Shown: positions 17,583 through 27,094 of the stretch, piece after piece
Numbering within the stretch: the stretch's first letter is position 1
Layout of the letters: each line of letters starts with the position of its first letter
Assembly (NCBI GenBank): GCA_016710265.1
Contig: JADJJL010000006.1
Coordinates: 558,001 to 622,000 of the forward strand
Direction: 5' to 3'
DNA: 64,000 bases
Source of the DNA: Saprospiraceae bacterium
GTDB lineage: Bacteria > Bacteroidota > Bacteroidia > Chitinophagales > Saprospiraceae
Translations under genes and position numbers: made by a program
Notes under the pieces: model-generated
Seen by the model: only the letters and a program-made list of their open reading frames with translations
The model's database searches: none
Told to the model about the DNA's origin: nothing

Positions 17583-19547
17583 TCAGTCTACAGCCACTTC
17601 AATGTAGACCGTTGTACCTATTCCTTCTTTGGAATCAATAGAGAGATTGCCATTAAGATAATAAATTCTCTCTCTAATGTTTTTGATACCGGCACTGGGT
17701 TGTTGATCATTTTGGTCTAGTTTAAACCCAATTCCATCGTCTTCCACTGTGATAAATAACTTATTTTGCTCCTTGCTAATCTGCACAATGGCTTTGCTTG
17801 CATTAGAATGTTTTAATATATTGTTGAGTAATTCCTGAATGATTCGGTATATAATAATTTCAACATTGTTTTTTAATCTACTTTCAATTCCAAAATGGTG
17901 AAATTCAAATGATATAATTCTACTACCGTTTAATTGATCACAGTAGGACTGTAAAGCACTCGTCAAACCTTTTTGAAGCAAGATTTCAGGCATCATGCTG
18001 TGTGCTATTTCTCTGAGATCTTTGTTGGATCGATCAAGTAATTCAAGACATTTTTGGAGTGGCTCTTTATTTGAATTTTCAAGCTTAGATTGATTTATGG
18101 TCATAAAATGCATCTTTGTAGCTGATAATAAACCGCCCAAACCATCATGGAGTTCTCTAGCAATTCTGGTTCTTTCTGTTTCTTGTCCATTGATCATGCT
18201 TTGTAATGCAACTACTTGCTGCTGAACCATTAGGTTTTTTACTTCTTCAGCATGTATTTTTACTTTTACTTTATTATTTCTGACAGACCACAAATAATTG
18301 GTAGCAAGACCGAGAAATAAAAGTCCACCAATTAAATAATTCCTGTTCTTTTTGGTTTCTTCGAGAATGGCCATATCTTTTAACTGGTTGATATTATGTT
18401 CTTTTTCTTCCGTTCGATAAAGGATCTCCAGTTTGTGGATTGTTTTTGATTGTTCCGCACTTGATATACTATCTTTAATTTGTTGATAACGCGCATTTAA
18501 ATTATACGCTTCCTTGTAATTACCTCTAGCAATAGCTATTTTTGATTGATTCAATAAATTCTGAAGATTTAAATGTTTTTTTTCATTTTGATTTTTAATG
18601 GTTTGAATGAATTCTATTAAGGAATCTGCTTTGTTTATATCGTTAAAATCTATATAGCGTGAAGTAAGTTTGTTTAAAATGGCGTGATAATCAAGATCTA
18701 AATTTTTACTTTTTGAATATTCTAATGCAGCATTTATATAATGTAAGCATTTGACTTTATTGTTTTCAAGTTTTGCCAATTCTGAAAGATTAAGAAATGC
18801 GTACATATCGTCATCTGAATGACAAATTATGGTATCATTTTCAACAACTTCTAATAATATCTTTTTTGCTTCACTATAATTTTTGAGTTTGAAATGGATG
18901 TTTGCCAAATTCAATAAAAGATTTTGCGCTTGATTTGGGTCAATGTCTTTGACTTCATGGTATCCGGTCTGGTAATATTCAAGAGCCAGACTGTCTTGTT
19001 TTTGTGCTTCCATGATATTGCCCAGCATATTGTAGGAGTATCCAATTTGAATTCGTACATCCTGAAAATTTGATTTTTTAATGGATTTAATAGAACTGAT
19101 TGCAAAATTTGTGGCTTTGACATAATCTCCCAAGATCTTGTAAATGGTAGCATAAGTAAATTCGATCAAGGGTATAAATTTAAACTCCTGATATTTAAGA
19201 GCAAGGGCATAAGCTTTGTCCAACGAATGAAATGCGAGATCGTAATTTTCTTGTTTGTAATATGCGTTTGCCAATAAATGCAAGCCGTTGACCTCATTGG
19301 TTTTAAACTTTGAACTAGCGTTCAGTTCGGTGGCCAATTTTAAATAAATGATGGCTTCCTGGATATTTCTACTAAACCAGTGCTTTTCTCCAATTCGAAA
19401 TGCAAGTTTGGCTTTGTTAGAATCAATTCTTTCAGAATGGTATCTTATTTCTAACTCCTTAATAGACTGTGATTTAAGGTCATAAACAGAAGCCAAAGTC
19501 AAAAGAATAAGATGGATTATATGCTTTCTCAATTTCAAATTCTTCAT
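17583..19547 (-). CDS. TPR-containing sensor histidine kinase (HisKA_3)
   Basis: 654 residues. Order: signal peptide (1-26); tetratricopeptide-type helical repeats (about 40-395), which make up the periplasmic sensor; one membrane helix (403-421); coiled-coil linker; HisKA_3 dimerisation domain with phospho-acceptor His467 in RIARELHDGLGGLL; ATPase domain with N-box ELLNNILKHSNASKA and G-box DDGIGF. This architecture is common in Bacteroidota and pairs with LuxR-type regulators such as the next gene. The signal sensed is unknown. Confidence 0.92.
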   Translation of the reverse strand: MKNLKLRKHIIHLILLTLASVYDLKSQSIKELEIRYHSERIDSNKAKLAFRIGEKHWFSRNIQEAIIYLKLATELNASSKFKTNEVNGLHLLANAYYKQENYDLAFHSLDKAYALALKYQEFKFIPLIEFTYATIYKILGDYVKATNFAISSIKSIKKSNFQDVRIQIGYSYNMLGNIMEAQKQDSLALEYYQTGYHEVKDIDPNQAQNLLLNLANIHFKLKNYSEAKKILLEVVENDTIICHSDDDMYAFLNLSELAKLENNKVKCLHYINAALEYSKSKNLDLDYHAILNKLTSRYIDFNDINKADSLIEFIQTIKNQNEKKHLNLQNLLNQSKIAIARGNYKEAYNLNARYQQIKDSISSAEQSKTIHKLEILYRTEEKEHNINQLKDMAILEETKKNRNYLIGGLLFLGLATNYLWSVRNNKVKVKIHAEEVKNLMVQQQVVALQSMINGQETERTRIARELHDGLGGLLSATKMHFMTINQSKLENSNKEPLQKCLELLDRSNKDLREIAHSMMPEILLQKGLTSALQSYCDQLNGSRIISFEFHHFGIESRLKNNVEIIIYRIIQELLNNILKHSNASKAIVQISKEQNKLFITVEDDGIGFKLDQNDQQPSAGIKNIRERIYYLNGNLSIDSKEGIGTTVYIEVAVD

Positions 19548-19703
19548 AAACTAAATATTGCACTAGTATACAGGTATAAAGGTACAATACTCTATAGTCC
19601 TGCACCATACCTGAATTCAGGTAGATACTTCTATGCGAAAATGCCTTTTTGGAGGTATTTCAGAGGATGCAAGTCCAATCTACCTTTGTCATTGAATTAA
19701 AAA

Positions 19704-20921
19704 ATGATAAAAGATTTAGATAAATTTGAAATGAGTGCATTAATGATTAAATTGTTTGAATGTAGAATAAAATGTCTGGAGCTTCACCTAAAGCAGAGTC
19801 AAAATATTACGAAATTATTTCTAATTTTAATATTGTGTTTTATACGACCAAACTATTCATTTACACAAATTGGTTCTACGTCCGACTTCCCAGTCGCATC
19901 TGAGTTTTCAATTCCAGTTTCTCCTGCATTTGACTTAATCGGTGTGAACAATGCGCTGGTGGCTCGTCCCGGAAATATTCGCGATTTTAAAGTGGATTGG
20001 GCTTTCAAATCATGGAGATTACGTCCGAATTTAGCATTGCAGGCTCAACCTATTTGGGAAGTAATATACAATAGAAGAACTTTAGAGAAATACCAGAAAG
20101 CATCCTTACTGATGAGGACACTGTCCACCATTGATTTATCTGCAGGTACCATCGAAGATGATTCGCAGTTGCGTAGGTTGTCATTTGCTGCCAAAATTAC
20201 CGTATATCAACAAAGAGATGCTTTGTTAAATGCTAAATTGTTTGAAGAATCTGCTAAATCTTTTGATGAGCGAAGGGCGCCTATTGAAGACAGTATCCAT
20301 GAAATAAAAAAAGTTCTTCGATTTATAAAAAATAGTGAGAAAAAAGATTCCTTACAGTCCGTCTTGGATGCTTATAGAAACCAATCTGATCTTTTAGACA
20401 TCGAACAAAAAAGATCCAATTTAGAAATTGCTTCGTTGTATACCAAGAAATTTTGGAATTCCTCCTTTGTGGATGTAGCTTTTGGTCGGGTATTCTCTTA
20501 TCGGAATGATACTTTGCTTCGTTTAGATTTAAAAGGAACCGGTATAGCAGCTTGGATAAATGCCAGTATTGGAATTGGTAATAAAATTTTGATCACCTCC
20601 ATGGTACGTACAGTGATGGTAGAAGATGATCTCAATGGTGAAAAAAACGTACTATGGAGTGGAGGCTTAAACTTTAGATATGGTTCTCCCAAATTTAATT
20701 TTTTTGCAGAAGGAGTTTTTACACAAACAAACAACGAAACCATTTTTGCTAACTTAAACGTCAATTTGATTCAGGCAAATTCACTTTCTACCTCGTATGG
20801 TGGAGACTGGCGAATCAGTAGAAATGTAATGTTGTCTTATGGGGTACGAGTAGATTACAGCAGCACATTTAAATTTCAAACCATTAGCCCGATTGCTGGA
20901 ATAGCCTGTATGATGCGGTAA
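19704..20921 (+). CDS. Exported protein of unknown function, first of a secreted-protein cluster
   Basis: 405 residues in the longest frame. A hydrophobic export signal (KLFLILILCFI) lies only at about residues 43-58, so the annotated ATG is probably too early or the start is atypical; other in-frame ATGs are at 19731 and 19743. The centre has a charged helical stretch (about 185-235). The C-terminal 160 residues show alternating hydrophobic strands (SSFVDVAFGRVFSY, IAAWINASIGIG, SGGLNFRYGSPKFNFFAEG) and may form an outer-membrane-type barrel. No family recognised. Divergent from the histidine kinase gene. Confidence 0.6.
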   Translation: MIKDLDKFEMSALMIKLFECRIKCLELHLKQSQNITKLFLILILCFIRPNYSFTQIGSTSDFPVASEFSIPVSPAFDLIGVNNALVARPGNIRDFKVDWAFKSWRLRPNLALQAQPIWEVIYNRRTLEKYQKASLLMRTLSTIDLSAGTIEDDSQLRRLSFAAKITVYQQRDALLNAKLFEESAKSFDERRAPIEDSIHEIKKVLRFIKNSEKKDSLQSVLDAYRNQSDLLDIEQKRSNLEIASLYTKKFWNSSFVDVAFGRVFSYRNDTLLRLDLKGTGIAAWINASIGIGNKILITSMVRTVMVEDDLNGEKNVLWSGGLNFRYGSPKFNFFAEGVFTQTNNETIFANLNVNLIQANSLSTSYGGDWRISRNVMLSYGVRVDYSSTFKFQTISPIAGIACMMR

Positions 20922-20957
20922 GAAAATATATAAATCAAAAAAAATTAAAATATCATC

Positions 20958-21506
20958 ATGAAAAATCTGATTTTTTCAAAACTCAATTTAGTAGCTGTAC
21001 TTACTTTCTATTTTTTATTACACTTATCATTCAATGTTACTGCGCAGGTATTAGTCCCGTCTTTTTGTAATGAATCGCCTGGCGCAAGATGGGCTACATA
21101 TATGGATTGGATTAAACCATCTGCTCCAGTATCCAACAGATTGGTTTTCAGTTTGCAAAAGTATTCCCTTGCTAGTATTTCTTTAAATGCAACAGCCATA
21201 TTGACCAATACACATAATTTATTAGCTACAGGAAATGTATCTTTCATACTATCAGATCGGGTGGGTAACAGTTGCTTGAAAGAAAGAAAACTCTCATTAA
21301 AAAATCCAAATACCTGTACTTCTCAAATAGTCAACATAAGTGGACAATTTGGTGTAGGAGGTAATCCTTTGCCAACTCCAGGATTTATTACATTAAATGG
21401 TGAATCCTATAAATATTTGACATCAAGCGGAGATATCCACTCTTTTAAAAAGGAGGCTGTCAATGAAATCTTAGTTATACATATTAAGAAGACTCAAGTA
21501 AATTAA
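20958..21506 (+). CDS. Small secreted protein of unknown function
   Basis: 182 residues with a clear signal peptide (residues 1-30, ending NVTAQ). The mature part has four cysteines and predicted beta structure; no domain recognised. It starts 36 bp after the previous gene and ends 29 bp before the next, so it is probably in the same transcript. Likely periplasmic or surface-located (inference from signal and neighbours). Confidence 0.6.
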   Translation: MKNLIFSKLNLVAVLTFYFLLHLSFNVTAQVLVPSFCNESPGARWATYMDWIKPSAPVSNRLVFSLQKYSLASISLNATAILTNTHNLLATGNVSFILSDRVGNSCLKERKLSLKNPNTCTSQIVNISGQFGVGGNPLPTPGFITLNGESYKYLTSSGDIHSFKKEAVNEILVIHIKKTQVN

Positions 21507-21535
21507 ATTTTTAAAATAATTATAAAAAATTTCCA

Positions 21536-23686
21536 ATGAAAACAAAGGCATTTAATTTAAAGAAGAACTCTAATCGTTTTACAAAAATCTTGTTTGGAAT
21601 TCTATTTATCTTTTTGAGCATTACTGTTCAAGCGCAAGACAAGGAATATACCATCAAGTATCCCAATGGACAAATATACCGTCAAGGAAAGTTTATCACA
21701 AATTTAAGTTGTGGTAAAGTATTGCAGCAAACTACCTATGACTCCAAGGGTAGGGTGGCCAAAAGAGAAGATTGGCAAAATGGTGTAAGATGTGGTAGTA
21801 CCAAAGTGTATGAAAATGACGTTTTGGTTAAAGACATAGTTTTTAAAAATGGGCTCATGGAGTCTTACATTTCATATGTAGCCGGCAAGATTAATTGTCA
21901 AATTTCTGCAGATAGAAAGACCATCATCAACCAGGGGAAATTGGTAAATATAAATTGGAGTAAATTTTACCATGTCATAGATGACCATAAATTTATGTAT
22001 TTTGACAAGAAATCATTTGTTGATATTTTTAGACAATTGATGATACCTGAAGATATCGCACAAACGCTGGCTGATATTTCAGCTTTGTACGATGGAAAAG
22101 ATGTGGCCGGAAAGACTGCGGCAGTAGGAGGATGTGGCAAAAATGTGTCGGCCATTAATGATCTAGGGGCAAATTATAAAAGCACAGCTCCAGCGGATAA
22201 GCAAAAAAGTGCAGATGCAGCGGCTACAGTTTTTAACGCATGTTCTGCTTCACGAGGATCGGACTTAACATCGTCTTTTGATGGAAAGACTGGTGATGCA
22301 GCCCGTAAAGCTAGAATTGACAAGGCTCGCACAGCCATGGACAATTTAATTGCAAATTGTGGAAATAATGGATCTAATCTAACTTCAGGAGGAATGGTTT
22401 CTATGGATCCTTTCGCAGCTGGAGCTACTTTAGTAGATTTAGTATATGATGCAGCAGCAACAGGAGAAGCAGTTGTTGAAATTGACGCAGCCGCAGCGGC
22501 CGGATTTGAATCAACCGCAGGGGCAGGATTACATACTTCTTTGCCCACCAAATTGGCAAAGGCTGGTGAAATTACACAAAAGGTAATAAGGCCTGTTGCT
22601 GGGGCAGTTGCAGATGCAACCGCAGGTGCTACGACAGGTGGAGCCGCAGGTGCCACGACAGGTGGAGCCGCAGGTGCTACGACAGGTGGAGCTGCAGGCG
22701 CAACCACAGGCGGAACTGCAGGAGCAGGAACAACTGTAACTGCAGGAGCAGGAACAGCTGTAGCCACTGCAGGATTAATTATTGTAGGAGCAGTGTTGTC
22801 TGCTTGGATTGTATATGAGGGTATTAATTCTTATATTGCCTATAAAGAAGCGCAAGTAACAGATGCAGTTGCTGCTGAAGCTGATGCAAAGGTTAAATCA
22901 ATGAATGACGAGAAAAAGGCAAGAGAAACTGCAGGAAGAGATTCAAAAAACGCTGTGCCTCCACCAAAAAGTGGTGGTGGGGCTTCCACTCCATTGCCTC
23001 CTGGAATGGGTTCTGAAGATGGATGTGAAAGATTAAAAAGGTTTAAGAAATATTGTGATGATAATGGATGGCAGACCAGTGATTGCGAAGAGGCAGCAAG
23101 ACTTTTTGGTAGATGTGGTGGTGATATAAAGGAGATGCACACAGGTGGCGATGGTAATGTGAGCAATGTAGGTTGCCCTCAATCTATGTCAGCAGAAGAT
23201 ATTGCAAAAAAAGAATGCTCTAAAAGAGGGATGTTTGCAATGACTACTCCAGGAGGAACTTTGTGTAAAGCAAAAGGAGGTATAAATGCAACCTTCCCTA
23301 CTGGCGTAGATCCAAACGTTGTGAACCCAACCCGTGGAGATTTTGGATTAGAATTTAAAAACACCTCTGTCAAAGTAATGGGAAGTGGTACTGAATTGGC
23401 CAGCACTCTGAAAGGTAGCACCAAAAAAACAATGGTGGTATTCATGGATCCGGATTGTCCTTCATGTAAAACCATGAGCAGTACTTTAAAATCTCCGGAA
23501 GTACAAAAACTGGCAACCAATGTGGATATTTTGGTAATTGATGGCACATTGGCCACAGAAATATTTAAAGATTTTAAAATATCTGCTTATCCTTCTACCA
23601 TGTTGGTCAGCAATGGTAAAGTATCTCCAATTACCATTGGAAGTATGTCTCCAAAGGAAACTGTTAATTTTATATCTGCTGATTAA
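21536..23686 (+). CDS. Exported chimera: MORN-like N-terminus, Ala/Gly-rich core, thioredoxin-like C-terminus
   Basis: 716 residues. Order: signal peptide (about 12-33, ending VQAQ); MORN/YwqK-type repeats (YPNGQIYRQGKF, YDSKGRVAKREDWQNG, about 38-115); Ala/Asp-rich helical region with cysteines (180-300); a Thr-Gly-Gly-Ala tandem block (about 363-395) encoded by 24-bp DNA repeats; a hydrophobic glycine-rich helix (about 405-430); a Gly/Pro linker; a cysteine-containing module; and a thioredoxin-like domain with CPSC (Cys641, Cys644) in VVFMDPDCPSCKTM followed by a cis-Pro-like AYPSTML. I know no described protein with this arrangement. Third gene of the exported cluster. Confidence 0.7.
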   Translation: MKTKAFNLKKNSNRFTKILFGILFIFLSITVQAQDKEYTIKYPNGQIYRQGKFITNLSCGKVLQQTTYDSKGRVAKREDWQNGVRCGSTKVYENDVLVKDIVFKNGLMESYISYVAGKINCQISADRKTIINQGKLVNINWSKFYHVIDDHKFMYFDKKSFVDIFRQLMIPEDIAQTLADISALYDGKDVAGKTAAVGGCGKNVSAINDLGANYKSTAPADKQKSADAAATVFNACSASRGSDLTSSFDGKTGDAARKARIDKARTAMDNLIANCGNNGSNLTSGGMVSMDPFAAGATLVDLVYDAAATGEAVVEIDAAAAAGFESTAGAGLHTSLPTKLAKAGEITQKVIRPVAGAVADATAGATTGGAAGATTGGAAGATTGGAAGATTGGTAGAGTTVTAGAGTAVATAGLIIVGAVLSAWIVYEGINSYIAYKEAQVTDAVAAEADAKVKSMNDEKKARETAGRDSKNAVPPPKSGGGASTPLPPGMGSEDGCERLKRFKKYCDDNGWQTSDCEEAARLFGRCGGDIKEMHTGGDGNVSNVGCPQSMSAEDIAKKECSKRGMFAMTTPGGTLCKAKGGINATFPTGVDPNVVNPTRGDFGLEFKNTSVKVMGSGTELASTLKGSTKKTMVVFMDPDCPSCKTMSSTLKSPEVQKLATNVDILVIDGTLATEIFKDFKISAYPSTMLVSNGKVSPITIGSMSPKETVNFISAD
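22615..22725 (+). repeat. 24-bp tandem coding repeats (TGGAAGAT units)
   Basis: About four units of the 24-bp word built on ggtgctacgacaggtggagc, with silent or near-silent differences, encode GATTGGAA octapeptides, followed by a degenerate AGAGT unit. Likely to vary in number between strains by slippage. Lies in the middle of the exported chimera gene. Confidence 0.85.
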
Positions 23687-23831
23687 CTTTAAGGATTTTG
23701 GATATGGGTTAAATTGTAGATTTTAACCCATATCTTATTTTATGTATAATTCTTCAGTTTGATTTTCTGATTTCAAGAATTCATTTTAAAGATTAAGCGA
23801 CTATACAACATTTTAGTGCTCAAATATTTTT

Positions 23832-24353
23832 ATGAAAAACAAATTTTCGATTCTTTCCATTGTTTTAATCCTACTGTGTAAAGCTTCATTTACCAGCGCT
23901 CAGGATTTTACAAGAAGTTCATTAGTCTATCCTCATATTACTTTAAGTAATTTAGTCATAGATAAAATATCCAGATCAAAAATAATATATTCTTTTGAGA
24001 TATTCAATCCAACAAAGAACTCAATTAGGCTGGAAGATATTCAAATAATGACTGAAATTGGAGTGCCTTCCCAAACAAACCAAGAGTTCATACAATTTGA
24101 ACACGATTTCCATGTCATATTGGATGCCCCATTGTCAGATCAAATTTATAGTGTTAGAAATAATACAGGTATTATTGTTCCGGGCCAATATAAAAGCATC
24201 AAGGTGGGAGTTGATTATGGTGAATATCAGGCCTTGATAGAAGATTGTTTTGTTCTAAAAATAGTCGTTGAAGAATATCCAAATCCTATGGCACTGCCAA
24301 ACTATTCTATACAGAAAAAAATTAGAAAAAACGGTAGATCTTGTAATCCATAG
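23832..24353 (+). CDS. Secreted protein of unknown function
   Basis: 173 residues with a signal peptide (1-24, ending SAQD). The mature domain is predicted beta-rich, with pattern KIIYSFEIFNPTKNSIRLEDIQIMTE and GQYKSIKVGVDY resembling an immunoglobulin-like or bacterial late-embryogenesis-like fold (weak inference). It lies 145 bp after the chimera gene and 43 bp before the M23 peptidase gene. Confidence 0.6.
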   Translation: MKNKFSILSIVLILLCKASFTSAQDFTRSSLVYPHITLSNLVIDKISRSKIIYSFEIFNPTKNSIRLEDIQIMTEIGVPSQTNQEFIQFEHDFHVILDAPLSDQIYSVRNNTGIIVPGQYKSIKVGVDYGEYQALIEDCFVLKIVVEEYPNPMALPNYSIQKKIRKNGRSCNP

Positions 24354-24396
24354 GTTCAATTTAAGTTAAAAATTTACCATTAAATAAAAATATTTT

Positions 24397-26235
24397 ATGA
24401 AGTACTTTATATTATTTTTCTTATTTGCACAAAGCGTTTTTGCACAAGAACCAGCATCCGGTCCTTACTATTTTGTATCGGCAAAATTATCTGACACCAT
24501 TACTCAATTCTATGGTCATAGAATAATTGATAGGACAACTGAAAATTTAAACATTTTAGCTCATTTATTGGGAGATACTCCTGCAAGTCTGTTAAAATCT
24601 GGACAAACATTAGTGGAGAAAGACACATTTACCTTTGGTAATAGAATAAGAGTTTACCAGCCCTTTGCATATAAAAATTGCCCAAATTGTGAGGAAAAGA
24701 ATTTGCCAATAGGAACCAAACTTAAAAGTTTTCTAAATGATTACTTTGGAAATGGGACATCATTGGGTTTAACTTTACCATTTTATACAGATTCTACTGC
24801 ACTTGGGAAAAGTGGTGGTGCATGGATAAGACGTGGTGATATTGGAAGTGGACATGGAGCCATAGATTTTATGCAAACAGGTCAAATTAGATTTGATGTT
24901 TGCGCAGTTGCAGATGGTGTTGTAGATGGAATGGGGGGTGATATTATTAGACTTCTTCATAAAAAAAACAACAAAGAATTTATAACGGCATATCATCATT
25001 TGGATCCAACATCTTTTAATCATTTTTCAAAAGGCGACACCGTCTTAAGAGGGCAGAAATTAGGTATTCTTAAAGTTTGGCCAGGAAATGAACATTTGCA
25101 CTTTATGGTCTACTTAAAAGCTCCAGCAGGTGTTATTAATGGTGTCTCAATTTCAGAGTCCTTTTTTGCCATTGATCCTTTTGGGGTTTATGATTATCGA
25201 AGAAACAACAATAGTCTTTTATCTTATAATTACTTGCCTCACATAGGTTCTCCTCAAGGAGCTTATTTAAGTCAGGTTGTTCTTGGTTCATTACATACCA
25301 TCCAATGGAGTAAAAGTCCTCTTTCTTACGCATTTCCAGAATTGTATGGAGAATATGAAAATTGGACTAGCAATGGTTTTTTTGGAGATAAAGGAACTTT
25401 TTTTGCGGACATAAATGGAGATCGCAAAGCAGATGCAATTGTGGTGAATCAAAATCAAAAAATATTGGTTCGTAGATCAACAGGAAATGGTTTTTCTGCG
25501 AATGAAGAGTGGACAGATATTCCATATTTTGGAGATAAAGGTACTTTTTTTGCAGATGTTACAGGTGACGGCAAAGCAGATGCCATTGCGGTCAATCAAA
25601 ATTTAAAAGTAGTTGTAAGGAGATCAAATGGAACTCGATTCTTACCTAATGAAGAATGGACCGAAATTCCATTTTTTGGAGACAAAGGTACATTTTTTGC
25701 GGATGTTACAGGGGATGGAAGAGCAGATGCAATCGCAGTAAGGTCTAATGGCAAAGTAGTCGTTAGACGTTCTACAGGGTCTTCATTTTCTGCGAATGAA
25801 GAGTGGACAGATATTCCATATTTTGGGGACAAGGGTACTTTTTTTGCAGATGTCACCGGTGATGGAAAAGCAGATGCTATTGCGGTTAATCAGAATCTTT
25901 ACCTAAATGTGAGAAGGTCTTCACCATCTGGTACTGGCTTTAATCAAAATGAAAAATGGTCCGCATTGCCATTTTTTGGCACCAAAGCTACTTTTTTTGC
26001 AGATGTTGATGGGGATCGGCTTGCAGACGCAATTGCAGTTTCAGAATTGGGGAAAGTGATGGTAAGATTTTCAACTGGAAGTGAATTTTCAACTGAAGAA
26101 AGAGGAATGGTGTCTTCCTTTACAGCGGATAAAAGCTTGTTCTTTGCAGACCTTAATGGTGACAATACTAGTGAAGCCATCGCAGTAAAGAATAGTAATA
26201 TTAAAGTCAAAGTTTTTAAATATAGATTTAGATAA
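24397..26235 (+). CDS. Secreted M23-family peptidase with C-terminal FG-GAP/VCBS-like repeats
   Basis: 612 residues. Signal peptide 1-17. A LysM-free N-terminal region is followed by an M23 (LytM) endopeptidase domain. Zinc and catalytic residues are present: His153 and Asp157 in GHGAIDF, and His233-x-His235 in EHLHF. The HHL in ITAYHHLDP supplies the usual additional His. From about residue 325 to 605 there are six beta-propeller-type repeats of about 48 residues, each with FFADVTGDGKADAIAV calcium-loop motifs. Likely a surface or secreted peptidoglycan hydrolase, with the propeller for binding. Last gene of the exported cluster. Confidence 0.85.
   Translation: MKYFILFFLFAQSVFAQEPASGPYYFVSAKLSDTITQFYGHRIIDRTTENLNILAHLLGDTPASLLKSGQTLVEKDTFTFGNRIRVYQPFAYKNCPNCEEKNLPIGTKLKSFLNDYFGNGTSLGLTLPFYTDSTALGKSGGAWIRRGDIGSGHGAIDFMQTGQIRFDVCAVADGVVDGMGGDIIRLLHKKNNKEFITAYHHLDPTSFNHFSKGDTVLRGQKLGILKVWPGNEHLHFMVYLKAPAGVINGVSISESFFAIDPFGVYDYRRNNNSLLSYNYLPHIGSPQGAYLSQVVLGSLHTIQWSKSPLSYAFPELYGEYENWTSNGFFGDKGTFFADINGDRKADAIVVNQNQKILVRRSTGNGFSANEEWTDIPYFGDKGTFFADVTGDGKADAIAVNQNLKVVVRRSNGTRFLPNEEWTEIPFFGDKGTFFADVTGDGRADAIAVRSNGKVVVRRSTGSSFSANEEWTDIPYFGDKGTFFADVTGDGKADAIAVNQNLYLNVRRSSPSGTGFNQNEKWSALPFFGTKATFFADVDGDRLADAIAVSELGKVMVRFSTGSEFSTEERGMVSSFTADKSLFFADLNGDNTSEAIAVKNSNIKVKVFKYRFR
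25377..26200 (+). repeat. Six FG-GAP-like coding repeats, some nearly identical at DNA level
   Basis: Repeats of about 145 bp encode the propeller of the M23 peptidase. The stretches at 25497-25570 and 25793-25866 are almost identical over some 70 bp, while other units are more divergent. This points to recent internal duplication or gene conversion. Confidence 0.8.
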
Positions 26236-26574
26236 AAATTTTCAAATCGTCATTCATGCCAATCAAAAATTCTATTCTGCATTTACACCATCTACCTGCA
26301 AATTCCTTTGCTTGCAATTTGGTGTGTACATTGCCCTACTACTCGGTGAACTTTATTGTCCCGATTTAATGCCATATTGGTCTGTATCTGGATTTATTCC
26401 CAATATCAGAATGTCCGTCAAGTTTTTTACTTTCGGTTTCATCATCCACGTGCCCAGATATACACTTTTTCTTCGGATGAATTTAATAAATGCGCACCAT
26501 ATTGTAAGATCTCACTAATTTTACAGCCAAGAATTAACCCATTCAAAGCCCATGTAAAATTTAAAAATAACCAT
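26236..26574. other. Gap without recognisable gene
   Basis: About 340 bp between the M23 peptidase gene and the next small gene. Open frames exist on the plus strand but their translations look random, with no family resemblance, no signal and no consistent codon use. No hairpin or promoter stands out. Confidence 0.5.
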
Positions 26575-27042
26575 ATGAGCACACTTGTTAAAAAATTAGG
26601 TGGCATAGAACACCATCTGAACAAAAAAGGAATTGAAAACCTGGCTACAGACAACGCACAAGCCATCATAGACAGCCAGAAATATGATCTCTTAAAAATT
26701 TTCATTGAGCTTAAGCGCTATGAAGTGTATCTGAAATCTATGATACAATGTCTAAAGAAACCTGCATTACTAAAAGCAAGTGAAATTAAACAAAACGCTT
26801 TTGAATACGATGACGCAAAAGTCAATATTGCCACCAGGACCAAATGGGATTTTTCAATTGACAACAAGTGGTTAGAATTAGAACAACAAATTCAGCAATT
26901 GACAATAGAAAAGAAAGAAAGAGAAACTTACCTTAAGGCCACCAATAGAGCGCTGACGTTGGTGGATGAAGAAACAGGAGAGATTATAGAAGGCTGTGAT
27001 CTCATCAAGGAAATTGAGTATGGGCTGACAATTAGGATATAA
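26575..27042 (+). CDS. Hypothetical helical protein
   Basis: 155 residues from the ATG at 26575, the point where the translation becomes protein-like (MSTLVKKLGGIEHHLNKKG); the longer frame from 26356 begins in apparent non-coding sequence. Predicted almost fully helical with a coiled coil (WLELEQQIQQLTIEKKERETYLK). The C-terminus has TLVDEETGEIIEG. It resembles small helical phage or mobile-element proteins of Bacteroidota (weak impression). It sits at the edge of the repeat-rich region. Confidence 0.6.
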   Translation: MSTLVKKLGGIEHHLNKKGIENLATDNAQAIIDSQKYDLLKIFIELKRYEVYLKSMIQCLKKPALLKASEIKQNAFEYDDAKVNIATRTKWDFSIDNKWLELEQQIQQLTIEKKERETYLKATNRALTLVDEETGEIIEGCDLIKEIEYGLTIRI

Positions 27043-27094
27043 TTTGAAAATTTGAAAATGAAGTATGAATGTTTGACATTTTATCCCTGATCCT

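Noticed and set aside
22174..22767. 197-codon minus-strand open frame
   Set aside because: Shadow of the Ala/Gly-rich repeats in the exported chimera gene; Pro/Ala/Val composition follows from the plus-strand codons.
26356..26574. Upstream extension of the gene at 26575
   Set aside because: The 73 extra codons do not look like protein and the clear ATG at 26575 begins the coherent helical sequence.
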